From: Nyssa sinensis
Lineage: Eukaryota > Streptophyta > Magnoliopsida > Cornales > Nyssaceae
Direction of reading: 5' to 3'
DNA length: 64,000 nucleotides
Assembly: GCA_008638375.1 (NCBI GenBank)
Contig: CM018035.1
Location: forward strand, 22,828,307 to 22,892,306
In this document: in pieces, positions 24,525 to 36,539 of the stretch
Numbering within the stretch: position 1 is the first letter of the stretch
Layout: the number at the start of each line of letters is the position of its first letter
Translations under genes and position numbers: made by a program
The notes under the pieces: model-generated
Seen by the model: the letters and a program-made list of their open reading frames with translations, nothing else
Told to the model about the DNA's origin: nothing
Database searches by the model: none

Positions 24525-25009
24525 AATAATTCGATAGAACAAATTTTTATTTCTTTATTTATTTTTCTATTTTGGATCTGGGTCCGTAGATGTAAATTAT
24601 TCTTTTATGTTGCACCTCCATGCTTATTTCATGCTCTTATATTTATTAAATATTCAATGATTTTTATAAGAAAGATACTAGGCCCAAGGAACCCTATCTT
24701 TTAAGGATATGTGTCTCTACAATAATAAGATGCGTGTTTTTATTATAATTTGATATGTATACAATTATATGAATGTCATATACTTATTTATTTTTAACAA
24801 AAATAAAAATTAAATAAATAAAAAAATTAAATGTGCATTCCGTATGAGACAAATTGTGGTTGAAATACCTAATCGAGTAACTAGAGATTCCTCTTATCAA
24901 ATTTAGAGCCAAATATTGTCTTTACAATTCATTGTCTCTATCATCACTGTAATTTTTTTTTTTGACTTTGAAACGAAGGAATAAGATGAGAAATGCTTAT
25001 TATGCTAGG
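24525..25009. other. AT-rich DNA between hAT element and gypsy relic C
   Basis: No feature recognised. Confidence 0.6.
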
Positions 25010-25323
25010 TGTTACAAGGTCAAAATCTACCACAAATTTTTTTTTGCCTGTGCCATGCCAAGTTTCCACCAACTCAAGTAGCCATCCATAGACTCAGTTA
25101 GAAATGAGGCATCCAAACACAACAAAGCTACACAATATTTATAAGGAAATACCCAAAACCTTTACTTGTCATTAAGAACAACAAAACCGACAAAAGATTG
25201 TAGATAAGACTCCTCTCCTACAGACGCGTCACTCTAAACATAGGCTGATTACAACCTTTGCAATGCACATAGAATCGCAACCTTACATTTAACACCTCTA
25301 AACTGCCCTAGGGTTTGCTAGCA
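25010..25323 (-). repeat. 3' LTR of gypsy relic C
   Basis: Starts GTCAAAATCTACCACAAATT-like after TGTTACAAG and matches the interrupted 5' LTR; ends GGGTTTGCTAGCA (5' LTR: GGGTTTATTGGCA). Confidence 0.7.
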
Positions 25324-26034
25324 TGAATTGACAACCCAGCTTCTAGGTATGCAGGACCAACTAGCCATTGCCATGTTATGTAGTTGACAACTGCAACTGC
25401 TAGATATTTGTTATCACCACTCACATCATTTCACATAATCCTTCTAGCAATCTTTTAACAACTGCTTGCTTGGTTATCTTCAACCACTAAGTGCTACCAA
25501 AGCTCTAGGTAGTTCTTTAAGAACTGCCACCTTGCTATTAGCCAAAAAACGAGCCATCTCACATGAGTAGTTATCATTGTCTGTTTAGAGACAAACCCTT
25601 ATCTTGTGTTAGCTTATAACCATCATCAACTGTCGTGTCCTTCTATAGGCACACACAATGGTAAGCTAGTCACCTGCCTAGCCCACTCATTGAACCAAAG
25701 TCTGTGCCAAGCCATGCCTCATGGCTTGGTCTTGAACCATGGACTATTAATGTAACATACCCAATATATGTTGCCATCGTTAGCCATTTCGGGGCTTGGT
25801 CTTTGCCACCAGAAAGCCCCATAAGCTACTAAATCACTGAGCCACCATTCCCTGTAGGTGCCAAGGGCCATCTAGACTTGCCCATATGTTCAACCATATA
25901 ACCAGTCCATTTGAACATGTCCCAAAGGCTAACTTTAACAAAGCCACTATTTAGCCCATGGCTTGTAGTTGCTGTGTAAACGTCCCACCATTCTTGTGGT
26001 AGGGAGGGTGCCACACACCCCTCTCTATATATAC

Positions 26035-26225
26035 TGGAACACAAATCTCAACTCTAACAGGAGTAGACATGTTTCTATGCAACTCTGCCCAACATGCCTC
26101 CACCATAGGCACTATTACCCCTAATATATGCTGAAACACAAATCTTAACTCTAATAGAAGTAGACATGCCTTTATGCAACTCTGCCCAACATGCCTCCAC
26201 CATTGGCACCATTATATGTTGAAGT
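26035..26225. repeat. 96-bp tandem duplication inside relic C
   Basis: The segment AACACAAATCTCAACTCTAA at 26038 recurs, with few changes, at about 26133, and both copies continue through GCAACTCTGCCCAACATGCC. Confidence 0.88.
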
Positions 26226-27599
26226 AAAATTTACCCATCTAACAAGAACAATCACGATTCCTTGCATTCTGCAAGAAAATCCAAAATGGCTAATTAGTGG
26301 TAGACATTGCATTGGATATGCTAAAAAATTGATCCAAAATCCAACTTCATTTGACTTAACTTAGTAACTTTTAAATTATGTATTGCATGCCTCCTTATGT
26401 ACATGCCAACACTTGGCCACTCATTGCTAAGGCATGGCATGGCTGCCACCGCACCTTCAAGAAATGATATGTCGCCTCATGCCCATGCTAGCTATGTGAA
26501 CCAAGTTAAGGGCTAAGAAACCACCCCCATTTGAAGAATTCCGATATCCTCATCGAAGTATGTAGCAATGTTGCAAGCCCCTTTTACTACACTTGAAATA
26601 GAATGATGTTTCACCTACTGCGGCCCCCACACCACCAGCCTATACTAACTCATTACTAGTTCACATCATGCACTTGGCCTTAACCAAGTACTATTGAAAC
26701 CTCTGTAGCCTTCGGACCCTACAATACACTTGGAATCCTCACCAAGCACACTGCCACACCATCTCTGACACCCCTCTACCTTGGACGACATATTTGATAG
26801 ACATTGTTGTAGTCATAAACACCCACTGTTCTGACTATTCCTAGCATCTATGTTCTAAGCCCCTATAGCTTATACCTTCGAACCCTAGACTCCATTGAAA
26901 CAACACCATAGGTTGCATTGTCACAGAATCAACCATTGTATTAAGAATCCCTATACTCTTGACATCACTAAAAAATTTTCACAAATGCCCCTGTCCATTA
27001 CCTTATCTGCTTCATTCCACACACCAACAATCGTCACTATTATATCATTTTTTGCATCAGACACATCTGCTGATCACAACATTACATTTATCTTTATTAA
27101 AGTGTGCTAGGCAACACGTTCAACCCCTACTATGCCCTTGCAGTATCCAACTCTCACACAAGTATTTGGGAAAAACCTCTACCAACAGAGCCCCGCGTTG
27201 GTAGTTTAGGGTTGTGTTAGCCTTCTCTCGTGGTGGACACATCCTTGTCATCACCTTTTAATCATTTGAACATAGGCCTTCCATGACCTAAATTCTATTC
27301 AACAACACCTTCAGGTTGACACGAGCGAAAAATGCCTCTACATCAGAGAACTTCTCATATGGCCTTTTAAATACGATTAAAGCAAGTTTCTCTTTCAGTG
27401 TATATTCACTCATCTAGTGTAGAACATTGTAGATGAAACAACCCGAATCAACTCTCTACTTCCTCTAATTTGTTTCCTTTATCTTGCTCATTTTCCATTC
27501 TGTCCCATTGTCATTGGCTTTGCTAGAAGCTTGTCATGCTACTTTGGCTTGCTAGTGGTAAAATTTGATTTTTTAGGAGGCAGTTCCACTAAATAGTTT

Positions 27600-28070
27600 G
27601 CTTCCTCCATAGGCACCAAGGAGATCCCATACCCTACTGTCTCCTCAATTCTGCTTATACCCATAGCTGCAGGCCAGACATAAATTGAATATTCTATCCT
27701 CATTAGACATGTTCTTCACCTCCAGAATCAATTACTTGGGCACCTTCATATACTCTTGCATAGTCTCTATATGTTTAAGTCACCTTAGTAAATCTCGAAC
27801 TACCCAGCTTGAGTTTGGAGGAAGAAACTGCTTATTGAGTTCCTTCTTTAAATCAACCTAAACTCTAATTTTTTATTGTCCCTTATCCACCCCAAAAGCA
27901 TGCCAACAAAATTTGGCATCACCAGCTAAGTACATGCTAGTTATGATAACCTGCTCATCATTTGGAATATAGGTAGTCTTGAAGTACTGCTCCTTATCAC
28001 ACGGGAAGTTTTAGATTTCCTTACTACTCTCTACCTTGCTGAATGCATGCCTTTGGTTGTGGAACCCTAA
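27600..28070 (-). pseudogene. Retrotransposon gag remnant (relic C)
   Basis: On the minus strand, one frame reads through a capsid-like segment with MYLAGDAKFCW, VDLKKELNKQFLPPNSSW and EVKNMSNEDR, the order typical of plant Ty3/gypsy Gag (the usual motif is L.G.A..WW...W..L...F...F.P). In-frame stops interrupt it (for example after DKGQ and after RV), and the spacing shifts frame further on, so it cannot make Gag. This is what identifies relic C as Ty3/gypsy. Confidence 0.75.
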
Positions 28071-28231
28071 TCTTTCTCGCACCGTCTTACCCCCCTAGTC
28101 TACATGGCCTCTTTTACTAGACTAATATCATCTTTTATGCCCTATAGGGAGTCTTTTATCATGCCTTAGTTTTCTAATTCCTTCCTTCAATACTTGAGTC
28201 GCGCCATCACAGACTATTTTGCCACAAATTA

Positions 28232-28243
28232 GCTCTAATACAA
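28232..28243 (-). other. Degenerate tRNA-iMet primer binding site (relic C)
   Basis: The minus strand reads TTGTATTAGAGC, against TGGTATCAGAGC in elements A and B, two bases inside the 5' LTR. Differences fit long decay. Confidence 0.55.
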
Positions 28244-28390
28244 ACTATCATTGGGTCAATATCTATCACAAAATTTTTGCTTATACACTGTTAAGTCTCT
28301 ATAAACTCAGCCATATAGTACACAACCTTGACAGGTTATTGCCTACACAAAGGCTTCTACACACCCTTAGAGTTCGCATTACATAATTAA

Positions 28391-29889
28391 TGTTGCCCAG
28401 ATATTTACCTTAGATGAGGGGTGAATAGGATATTTTGCAAATATTAGTTTCTTTTAAAAACTTGAAGTATGAATGCAGTAAATGCACAAGTAAGTAACAA
28501 TAAAGAGAGAGAGAGAGTGAGAGAGAGAGAGAGAGAGAGCGCACACATCAATTTATGAGGTTCAAAAAACTTTCTACATCCTCAACTCAAGCATCCCCAC
28601 TTAAGTTTTTCCACTATTGTGACCTCCTTGCACGTAAAGATCAAACCATTACAAAGCGAAGATTGCAACCATCTTATCCTAGCAAAATATACTATTTGCC
28701 TCACTGGGTAGTACCGACCCACAACTCTCACCTCATTGAGATGATACAATGTTGTTTACCAAATGGCATTATCTTCAAGAGTAGATTTGACACAATAAAA
28801 TGCTCACTCTCTATAGATAGATTAGGTGTAAGCTTAGAGTATGTAAGATGAGTAGAACTTTTAGATCTACAGTTTTCAATGTATGGATCTAAAGTCAAGA
28901 ATAGAGATATGGAAGTGTAAGCATGTAAAGAGATGTCATAAAATGCCTTAGAGAATCTCTATTTATAGCCCCAAAAAGAATATGTTTGTTGCTTTCCAAA
29001 AAGAGCCGTTTTCCTTATTTTTGTTTGTTCAAAATCTAAATTTCGATGTGCCAAATGGACAAATTGAGTCGAATAAATAATCAATCAGTCGACTAGATTG
29101 AGGACTGATTGATTGATTAGGTCAGCTGAGTTATCGAGAGAGTTTGAGGTTTAATTGTTCAAAGACAATTAGTCGACTAGTCTTTTAGATCAATCGACTA
29201 GTTCTGATGTACACTATTTTAGCCTTTAAAAATGGTCGATTGATTCATCCTTTAGGTCGTCTGGTTTAGACAGTGAGTTCAGGCTATTTTGTGAAAAAGG
29301 TCACTCAATCGACTGGTTCCATGAACTGGTCAACTGGTTTCATCAATGTAAAAATAAGCCTTAAGAATTAGTTGACTGGTTACATGAACCGGTTGACTAG
29401 TTTGGATAATGAATGTCTTCTTACTTATTTTTTTCAGTGTACTTTTATCAAACCTTTTGATCTTTCAAGACTTAAGTTAAGGCAATTGTTTTGTTTTGAA
29501 AAAAATCATTTGAGGTTAGTTCTTAGTTGATCATTTTAAATAGTAAGAGCTTACGGCCAATGATCAATCTAATCCTAAATCACTCAAAACCCAAAATAAG
29601 AAAAATAAAGTCTTCACTTGACTTGTCTTAGAATCCTTAGGCTTGAGTGTGTCCATTTGATTGATTCATTATGAGAGTATTCCACTTGATTTGATTCTTA
29701 CCTTGAAGCATGTTTTTGAGTGGAATCCTTTAACTTTGATAGACTTTTCATTTCTTGGTCAACAATCTTCTTTGACCTAGATGACTTATTTGCATGGTCA
29801 TTTGGATAAAACTTTAGTCCATTTGGATAATGCTTTGTTATCATCAAAATTATTGAGATAGCCTTGGTTGAAAACCTTTAGATCTAACA
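28391..29889 (-). mobile_element. Solo LTR (Copia type), 1499 bp, nested in relic C
   Basis: Ends TGTT...AACA with perfect 5-bp target duplications ATTAA at 28386-28390 and 29890-29894. Removing it rejoins the 5' LTR of relic C, so it inserted later. On the minus strand a TATA box (CTATAAATAG) sits at about 28961-28970, and the 3' end carries CTATTCACCCCTCATC, common near the 3' end of long plant Copia LTRs; this sets the orientation. It includes a (GA)n run (28505-28540) and many TCGACTRG motifs (29080-29400). The 98-residue frame at 28555-28851 is inside the LTR and not a gene. Confidence 0.92.
28505..28540. repeat. (GA)n microsatellite
   Basis: GA run with one interruption (GTGA), inside the Copia-type solo LTR. 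Confidence 0.95.
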
Positions 29890-30165
29890 ATTAATATACA
29901 AAAACTAAGCCACACACTCAATCAAAAATGAGGCAAACCAAACTCAAGAAAGCCACATAGTTTTTATATAGAAATACCCCAACCATACTTCTCAATTAAT
30001 ACAAGGAATCCAGCTAAGGATTACAAATAATACTCCTCTCCCATAGATTCGTCACCCTCAAATAGGCTAACTAAAACCCTAACAATGAATATATTTATAA
30101 GATGCATCCACATAGAATCACAACCTTACAATTAACATCTCTAACTACCCTAGGGTTTATTGGCA

Positions 30166-30545
30166 CCAACTAGTAATAGCCACACATATCTTTTGTTAGG
30201 AAAATTAGAAAATTTATGTTGGAAATTCTTTTCAAAAGGTTGTATTTCTTTATACAGTAATTGTTAGGTTAGTAATGAGTCACATTATTTATTGTTAGTT
30301 ATGAATTGAAGACTTGAGACACCTCTCAACTACAATAATGTTTGAAGAAGTGTGCAAATTCAAGGTATGTGTTCATGCATCTTGTGCATACTACATTAGG
30401 CACATACCTTAGAATTATTCACAAGTTTAGAATTACAATTAACTATGGTTAATTTGACCTCAAGTGAGCTAGTTTTGACTATAGGCTAATGCACTTATGA
30501 AAAATGTGTTTTTGAAATATTCTAAGCTTAATTTATTTCTTAAAG

Positions 30546-30576
<31 letters not shown>

Positions 30577-31108
30577 GAAATTCGTGTTTACTAAAGTCAA
30601 AAGTCATAAGGTGAATTCCAATAGCTTGATCATTCGAATGGAGCCTATGGACCATCAGAATAGAAGGTCGCGTCCGAAAGATAAAAGGTTCTTCGTTCGA
30701 ACATGGCTTAACAACTTCGCACCGCTTGGTTACAAACTTTCTAGTTTCGTGCATTATACCTCTTCCAACGAAGCATATATAGAATTTTTAGTATAAATAA
30801 GGAATTATGGTGTACATAATAAAAAATCATAGCCTCTTGAAGCATAGATAGTTATAAAGCATTAACTTTATATTTTATTCATACTGTCAGTTTATTACAA
30901 GGTGTTATTCCTTATGGTTACTATATACCTAGTGTCAGTAGTAAATGTAGGAGTATATAGTGGTTAAGAGCATGGATAACCATTGCATGTAGCTTGCACA
31001 TTGCTGGAGCAAGTGGATCAGAAGATCGTGGTTGGTTTTGTAGATGCAAAAGCTTATCGAAGTTGAAGAGTACACCGCAAAGCTACAAACAAACTAGCAA
31101 GTAAATCA
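30166..31108. other. Non-coding DNA between relics C and B
   Basis: It holds an (AT)n run at 30545-30573. The antiparallel small frames at 30533-30796 overlap and have no known domain. TGTTAGG at 30194 could start an LTR, but no partner was found. Confidence 0.5.
30545..30573. repeat. (AT)n microsatellite
   Basis: AT run of about 29 bp. Confidence 0.95.
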
Positions 31109-31144
31109 TTAGAGGTGATAGTATACTAAAATCAATGCAAAGAT

Positions 31145-31462
31145 AAATCTATGATAGAATGTTGCTAGACCATGAAAACTTCGAACATCACCAACTATTT
31201 TGGGTGTTGGCCAATCTTGAATTTCTTGCACTTTCTCTTCATCTACATGAATGCCATCTGCACTAGCCACATAGGCCAAAAGTAATAAATTGTTTGTCAT
31301 AAAACTGCACGTTTTAAGATTGATGTACAATTTATTTTCCAAAAACACTGTTAGAATCTTTCGCAGATGATAAAGGTGTTCCTCGAATTTGCTATAGATA
31401 AAGATAACATCAAAATAAACAATAACAAACTTCCCAACAAAATGCCTCAAGGTCTGATTCAT
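31145..31462 (-). pseudogene. Reverse transcriptase remnant (relic B)
   Basis: One frame covers the second half of the reverse transcriptase: KFVIVYFDVIFIYS, LKTCSFM, VASADGIHVDE and VQEIQDWPTP match the palm and thumb region of Ty3/gypsy RT. The catalytic YFDD of element A is YFDV here, so an essential aspartate is lost. Fingers and first palm motif lie further along the minus strand in other frames (to about 32440). Confidence 0.85.
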
Positions 31463-31630
31463 ATCTCCTATAAAGGTATTGGGTGCATTGGTTAGATAAA
31501 AAGGATATCACCAACCACTCATATAAGCCATCCTTTGTCTTGAACGTAATTTTTCATTCTTCATCAGGCCTAATCTGAATTTGATGGTAGCCACTATAAA
31601 GATTAATCATGGAAAACAATTTTGAACCCC

Positions 31631-32432
31631 CAAGCATGTCATCCAAATGCGGAGTAGGAAATCTGTACTTGATGGTGATTTTTTTAATGGTCTTGAAATC
31701 TATGCACGTATGCTAACTACCATCATTTTTTGGCGTCAACAAAGCTGGAGCTACACAAGGACTCGTACACTCTTAAATGAACTTATTTTTAGTAAGTCCT
31801 TTACATTCTTTCTCAATATCTCATTCTCTTTGAGACTAATCTTGTAGTGTATCAAATTTGGAAGGCTTGTACCAAGTACTAGACCAATGTGGTGCTGATT
31901 ATCTCTTATTTGAGATAAGCAATTAGGCAGATCATCAAAAACTAACTCATTGGACTCCTCTAACAATGATTACAAATTTTCTAGCACAACCACTGTTGTT
32001 TCTACTTTAAGCTCCTGATTCACTAGCACATGCAAGCATGTTATCCAAATTCGGAGTAGGAAATCTAAACTTGATGGTGATTTTTTTAATGGCCTTGAAA
32101 TTTATGCACATATGCTAACTACTATCATTTTTTTGCGTCAACAAAGTTGGAGCTATACAAGGACTCGTACACTCTTAAATGAACCTATTTGCAGCAAGTC
32201 CTCTACGTTCTCTCTCAATATCTCATTCTCTTTGGGACTAATCCTGTAGTATAGCAAATTTGGAAGGCTTGCACCAAGTACTAGACCAATGTGGTGCTAA
32301 TTATCTCTCATTTGAGGTAAGCAATTAGGCAGATTATCAAAAACTAACTCATTGGACTCCTCTAACAATGATTGCAAATTTTCTAGCACAACCACTGTTG
32401 TTTCTACTTTAAGCTCCTCATTCACTAGTGCT
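31631..32432. repeat. 402-bp tandem duplication inside relic B
   Basis: CAAGCATG at 31631 recurs at 32033, and about 400 bp match closely (for example GGACTCGTACACTCTTAAAT in both). It doubles the N-terminal part of the RT region, so the translation at 31751-31966 is repeated at 32297-32512. The few differences show it happened after the element had already decayed. Confidence 0.93.
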
Positions 32433-32579
32433 TTAACCACTAAAGCGTAAACTTCCCGCACCTCATTCGTTTCAGCCCCAAATTCTACTTCAGACATTGT
32501 TAAAACCAACATAGATTACCCCCTTCATTTTAGAACTGTTTGTTACAAAATCAAATTTTTGAAGAGGTTATGAAAATTT

Positions 32580-32730
32580 ATGTGCTTCCCATGTGAATAA
32601 AAAAACATTATCTTTGCCTCTATAAGTAATATCAACACCATACTGTTATGGTCTACCTAACAGCACGTGACTAGTATCCCTATCAAACACATCACAAATT
32701 ACTTCATCATGATAATGTTTACCAATTAAA
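32580..32730 (-). pseudogene. Retroviral-type protease C-terminal remnant (relic B)
   Basis: On the minus strand one frame reads CDVFDRDTSHVLLGRP, then a stop where element A has the Trp of LGRPWQFD, then QYGVDITYRGKDN. This is the conserved C-terminal end of Ty3/gypsy protease. Confidence 0.7.
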
Positions 32731-33104
32731 ATAGGAACACAAAAATTTTGCATTACCTTCACTGTTGGTCCCTTCTTAATCTAGATAACTGTATAGGGAA
32801 AACTGATACTTTTCTGTAGGCAGCTTCATATGATCCACCAATTTCTTAATCAAAATTTTTTTGTAACTTCCACTTTTGGCAATTAAATTACAGACTTTTT
32901 GAATAACTGTATAGCAAGATTGAAATATGTTGTGGCATTGGCTCGTGTCTATCTATTTCGATGCATACAACAAAAGTTGTACCACATAGCTAACTCACTT
33001 TCTATCTTCTTCAGTAAATTATTCCCCTTTATAAAAAAAACATATTTCCACCAGTTTCCTCTTTATCTACTTCATCCATAGCCACTTCATTTTCATCATA
33101 ATTA

Positions 33105-33160
33105 ATTGGCCATCAATCTGGACAACTATTGGATTGATGTTTAGGTTTTCCACAATGATA
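33105..33160 (-). pseudogene. Gag zinc-knuckle remnant (relic B)
   Basis: The minus-strand frame reads LYHCGKPKHQSNSCP: a CX2CX4HX4C knuckle with the first cysteine replaced by leucine. Confidence 0.6.
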
Positions 33161-34239
33161 TAAACTATCAAGTGTATGCCTAACATAAGGATTTTCATTC
33201 GGAGGGGGAATTGCCTTCATTAGAGGGCCTCTATTGGCACTACCATTTGAATAGTTAGGCCTTATGATCTGGTCTAGAAAGGTTGAATAGGAGACCGAAT
33301 TGCCATTTCTTGAATGCCCTTTCCTTTATCACTCACAACATGTGATGACTCAAGAAAATTCTTACAAAAAGGTATTGAACCCAAACTCCCAGCCTTTCCT
33401 TTTCTCTCTGACAGTTCTACCTTCAACTCTATAATATAAGCCTCATTCATAATCTAGAAGCCAATTTTATCACGAATTGAAGGCTTGAATTCTTTAAGAT
33501 ATTGTGCCACCTTCTGTCCCTCAGTCTAACCAAATTATTATGAACAAACAATCTATTAAATTCTGTCTATAATAAAAAATCGAGCGGCTACATTAGGTTT
33601 TGGTATACCTGAAATAGGTATTACTCATAATTTGGAGGGAGAAATCTATCCATCATTTACTATTTAATCTTCCTCCAAGTTTGAATTGGTTTCTTGCCAC
33701 GTCGTTGTCAATTTCGTTACAATTGATCCCACTAAAATGCTGATCCACCTTTCAACTTAAATACGACAAGCTTAACCTTCTTGTTCTCTAGAACTTCTAT
33801 CATGTTTAAGAATCGGTTAACTTCAAGAAGCTAGTTAAGGAAATGCTCAATGTTAAGATTTTTATTGTGGGTAGCGATATCGGCCTTCATTCGGAAATCT
33901 TCAAAATTTTAGTTTTGTCTTGCAAGCCTACAGATGTCGTAGTCCTCTTCATCAGAATTTGAATCATCTCCATAAGTAGGTTGCCTCTAGGTTGATTTGG
34001 AATGAATCTGTTAGCAGGTTAGCCTCGGATAATTCCTTCTAAATGGTTCATGTCGACTTAGGGTCTTTATTGACATTGAAATTAAGTTCTATAAACATCT
34101 CGTGGATCTAGCCAATCTGGTTGTTGACTTGCTACTTATGTTCTTCAATCACTGCCCATACAACCTCCATCCCACGACCAATGTCAATAGGATTTATGTT
34201 CTCGACTCAATCATTTTTCATTGAGCCAAACAAATCCTC

Positions 34240-34251
34240 GCTCTGATACCA
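34240..34251 (-). other. Primer binding site of relic B (tRNA-iMet type)
   Basis: Minus strand TGGTATCAGAGC, complementary to the 3' end of initiator methionine tRNA, two bases inside the LTR start at 34254 (TG has become TA on the plus strand). Confidence 0.85.
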
Positions 34252-34253
34252 AC

Positions 34254-34680
34254 TAACACATCATGAAAATGTGGAAAAGAATTGAACACGTTTAACTCTT
34301 TGAAAATCAAGTAACACAGAAATTACTCACCTAACAAGAGAAGAATTTTCTAATTTTGAAACTGAAATATTATTATAAATCTATATAATAATGACTGAAT
34401 ACATCATATTTATAAGGTTAAGAGATTACCAATCCAAATAGGAATATGCTAATTCCTTTGCTAGACCTATAGGAAACTAGGAAATCCAAAAAATAGGAAA
34501 ATTCAGAATAAATAAAAATTGGGGATTATGGAAAATTAAAAACTAGATAAAATAAGGAAAAGATTACCGCAAACAAAATCACATTCTAAATTACCTTGAC
34601 AAAGTAATTGCAAAGCTAACACTTACTATAAATGGTAAAAATTACAATTACTTTTAAATGAAGGCCTAAATGAAGGAATT
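34254..34680 (-). repeat. Part of 5' LTR of relic B (split by element A)
   Basis: It starts at the expected two-base distance from the primer binding site and includes a TATA-like CTTATAAATA on the minus strand (about 34409-34419). The sequence continues at 40352 on the far side of element A, with GAATT duplicated at the break. The outer end of the LTR beyond 40352 was not located. Confidence 0.65.
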
Positions 34681-35239
34681 TGACGTAGCGAAAACTTATG
34701 AAGAAGTAGGACACCGCCTGCTTCTTTGAGAATTGCTTGAATTGACGAACCAAAACATACACACTCGAATCCACGAGTTCGGAGAGTAAGATCTCAAAAA
34801 GAAAATTCTTTATTGAATGAAAGTTAACCTTACAATGAAAAGAAAGAGCCTTTATATAGGCTGTAAAACCTAATTTGTCTAGGACTAGAACTCCTAATTC
34901 GACTAGAATTGGAACTTTAGGAAAGAAATAATTAAAATAAGGAAAAATACCAAAAATATAAATATTTTAATTAAAATAATAAATCAAAAGTCCTAAACTT
35001 AAGCAGTAATATGGTAAAAAGACAGCTCCAACTGTCAACTGCAACTCTAGGAAATTAAGCAGCACAAGTTATTACCCAAAGTAGGAAAAACGCGCTTTTG
35101 AAAGCCAAAACGAAGGAATTTGCCTGAAAAATGGCATACGTCTTAGCAAAGCGAGGAGTACTGGTCAGCACATCGATTCCAAGTCACCCACCAAATTTCA
35201 CGCAATTCTAACCATCAGTCTACAACCTATTCTACATCA
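34681..35239 (-). repeat. 3' LTR of element A
   Basis: 559 bp. Plus-strand start TGACGTAGCGAAAACTTATG, same as the 5' LTR; end CTACATCA. TATA-like CTATATAAAGG on the minus strand at about 34850-34861. Confidence 0.95.
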
Positions 35240-35252
35240 GTCTCCCTTACTT
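35240..35252 (-). other. Polypurine tract of element A
   Basis: Minus strand AAGTAAGGGAGAC directly abuts the 3' LTR start TGATGTAG. It is the site for plus-strand priming during reverse transcription and overlaps the end of the pol coding region. Confidence 0.75.
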
Positions 35253-36420
35253 GAAAAGAACTCGACCTCGAGTTAGGTAATTGAGAAGACGGCACATCAG
35301 GAGGATGATATTCAAACAAATCAGCAATAATGAAAGTAGGAGAAATGGCCATATCTGCAGGAAGGTCTATGACATAGGCATTATCATTAATTGTCTACAA
35401 AATCTGGAAGGGACCATATTTCTTGTCTTTCAAGCTTTTTGTACGTGCCCACTGGCAGCCACCTTTTACGCAAATAAACCATCACTAGATCCCCCTCGTG
35501 AAATACTTGAGCACTTCTTTTTTTATCAGCAGCTGCCTTGTATTTGGCATTAGATTCCTCCAAGTTTTTTTGCACATTTTCTTGAATTGCCTTGATACGA
35601 TTCGCTATATTTTCTACTACAATACTCAAACTAGGAAGCTTTGGTAGAGGAACCAAGTCTAAAGTATGGCATGGAGGATAACAATAAACAATTTGGAATG
35701 GGATCTTCCCAGTAGAACAATTTAGCATAATGTTATAAGCAAACTCAGCCTGTGCAAGTGCAAGATCCCACTGTTTCGGTTTCTCTCCAAAAATGCAGTG
35801 AATTAAATTGCCAAGAGTGTGGTTCACCACTTCCGTTTGACCATCGGATTGAGGATGACTTGTGCTACTGAAATTCAGGGATGTATCAAACCACCTCCAT
35901 AAGTTTCGTAAAAAATGACTCAAAAATTTGGTGTCCCTATCGGAAGTGATGGATTTGGGGACCCCATACAAACGAACAACCCTTTTGAAAAACAAATTTT
36001 CCATGTGCACCGCATCTGAGGTCTTTTTGCAAGCAATAAAGTGTGCCATTTTGGAATACCGATCAACCACCATAAATACAGAATCAAACCCACGTTAGGT
36101 TCGCGGAAGGCCTAGGACAAAGTCCGTGGAAAGATCCTCTCAAGGTGCTACTAAAATGGGCAAAGGCATGCACAGACCCGTATTTTGAGATTGGTCTTTG
36201 GCAGCCTGACAAGCGGGGTATCTTTTAACATGACTATCGACGTCTCATTTTAGTTGGGGCCAATAATACCTTTCCTCAGTAAGAGCTACTGTTTTGTCAC
36301 GACCCAAGTGTCTACCCAAGCCTCCACTATGTAATTCCTGAATTATCTAATCTTGTAGTAAACTCTACGAGATGCACAATTGATTGCCTCGAAACAGATA
36401 ACCCTTCTGAATATGCATTC
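35253..36420 (-). pseudogene. Integrase (element A)
   Basis: DDE integrase that would insert element cDNA. On the minus strand: HHCC zinc region at about 36370-36190 (H..GGLGRH...C..C), then the catalytic core at 36073-35387 with the first Asp in [11 protein letters not shown], the second in SDRDTKF and the Glu in SDGQTEVVN. The tail ([14 protein letters not shown]...[10 protein letters not shown]) reaches about 35283, in continuation after a stop near 35400. The longest open piece has 228 residues. A stop (TAA in place of CAA) at 36095-36097 cuts the junction before the core, and another stop lies in the zinc region, so no full integrase is made although the catalytic triad is intact. Confidence 0.9.
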
Positions 36421-36539
36421 CGTCAAGAGCAAGTCCCAATTGATATTTTGCCCAAATATCCTAAAAATTTTCATCGTTTGCATACAGTTCCTTAAGGCAG
36501 TCAAACCCAACTACCTCAGTCCGCAATGTGACAAGCAAT

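Larger units (their letters stand above)
25010..30165 (-). mobile_element. Ty3/gypsy relic C (LTR pair, gag remnant, no pol)
   Basis: Two direct repeats act as LTRs: 25010-25323 (3' LTR) and 28246-30165 (5' LTR, interrupted by the solo LTR at 28391-29889). They share the segment ATAGAATCGCAACCTTACA/ATAGAATCACAACCTTACA and both end, on the minus strand, TGC..AAACCCTAGGG. A primer-binding-site-like sequence lies just inside the 5' LTR at 28232-28243. A decayed gag occupies about 27600-28070. From 25330 to 27590 no protease, reverse transcriptase or integrase can be read, so the element is either an internally deleted or a LARD-like non-autonomous copy. No clear target duplication was found, so the outer ends are approximate. 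The 5' LTR has about 100 bp missing from the 3' LTR. Confidence 0.7.
31109..34253 (-). mobile_element. Ty3/gypsy relic B, internal region (3'-truncated)
   Basis: Read on the minus strand from 34253: primer binding site, Gag with a degenerate zinc knuckle (about 33105-33160), protease C-terminal part (about 32580-32730), then reverse transcriptase, with similarity to element A ending near 31145 before the RNase H and integrase. The segment at 31160-31250 aligns with 37070-37150 of element A, showing the same lineage. Stops and frameshifts are frequent. The 5' LTR begins at 34254 and is split by element A. Confidence 0.8.
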
